Assembly (NCBI GenBank): GCA_023445495.1
Contig: JAEXLC010000320.1
Coordinates: forward strand, 1 to 17,879
Direction: 5' to 3'
Length of the DNA: 17,879 bases
DNA from: Pseudomonadota bacterium
GTDB taxonomy: Bacteria > Pseudomonadota > Alphaproteobacteria > Sphingomonadales > Sphingomonadaceae
Each line of letters opens with the position of its first letter. The stretch's first letter is position 1. A program made the position numbers and the translations under genes. Below, piece by piece: positions 17,790 to 17,879 of this stretch. The notes below the pieces were generated by a model. It had not been told where the DNA came from, made no database searches, and was given only the letters and a program-made list of their open reading frames with translations.

Positions 17790-17818
17790 TTGACATTATG
17801 TACATGTGGCGATACAAT
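17790..17818 (+). promoter_or_regulatory. Near-consensus sigma70 promoter
   Basis: TTGACA (17790-17795), a 17-bp spacer and TACAAT (17813-17818) match the sigma70 consensus at 11 of 12 positions with ideal spacing, the best promoter in the window. The spacer contains the palindrome ATGTACAT (17798-17805), a possible operator. Transcription would begin near 17825 and run off the right edge. Confidence 0.75.
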
Positions 17819-17879
17819 AGAACCACTACGATTCGAGGCATTTTTGCCCCAGAGTTCGCGGAATATCGAACTTTGATGG
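17819..17879 (+). other. Leader of an unseen downstream gene
   Basis: This sequence just beyond the strong promoter contains a 6-bp hairpin (AGTTCG at 17853-17858 with CGAACT at 17867-17872). An ATG at 17876 lacks a ribosome site. The real start probably lies outside the window. Confidence 0.35.

Overview
The window reads as chromosomal DNA of a GC-rich alphaproteobacterium, most likely a sphingomonad (Sphingomonas or a close relative). The signs are the DUF4170 protein, the YqjD/YqjE/DUF3618-type membrane cluster next to eno, the carA-carB-greA and yqeY-dnaG-rpoD gene orders, an RpoD with a long acidic insert, and an EcfG-like promoter motif. There are no rRNA or tRNA genes, CRISPR arrays or recognisable transposases.

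Layout. (1) 1-4440, minus strand: eno, then a seven-helix membrane AraC-type regulator and a Tat-exported S41 peptidase, then an FtsB/DivIC-like division protein, ended by a strong hairpin at 1-33. (2) 4557-6337, plus strand: four small membrane or envelope genes packed end to end behind an EcfG-like (general stress) promoter, then a DUF4170 gene. (3) 6378-12601, minus strand: carA, a small lipoprotein gene coupled at both ends, carB, a terminator, then greA with its own promoter, and a rhomboid-like protein 2 bp after greA that lacks the expected catalytic His. (4) 12729-17610, plus strand: yqeY, a DUF559 nuclease gene, dnaG and rpoD (the macromolecular-synthesis cluster), then a terminator, an AT-rich intergenic stretch with an inverted repeat, and a near-consensus sigma70 promoter at the right edge.

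Most of the window is conserved housekeeping: glycolysis, division, carbamoyl phosphate for pyrimidines and arginine, transcript cleavage, priming and the main sigma factor. The most unusual region is 13192-13645. There the DUF559 PD-(D/E)XK/Vsr-like nuclease gene is bounded almost exactly by two inverted 41-bp copies (39/41 identical) of a GC-rich palindromic repeat that occurs in diverged form twice more in the window. The unit sits directly in front of dnaG, and its right repeat supplies both the nuclease stop codon and the dnaG ribosome binding site. It looks like a small nuclease-plus-repeat mobile or selfish module. Secondary points of interest are the low-GC lipoprotein gene between carA and carB, the degenerate rhomboid behind greA, the overlapping divergent promoters between eno and the stress-type membrane operon, and the inverted repeat downstream of rpoD.
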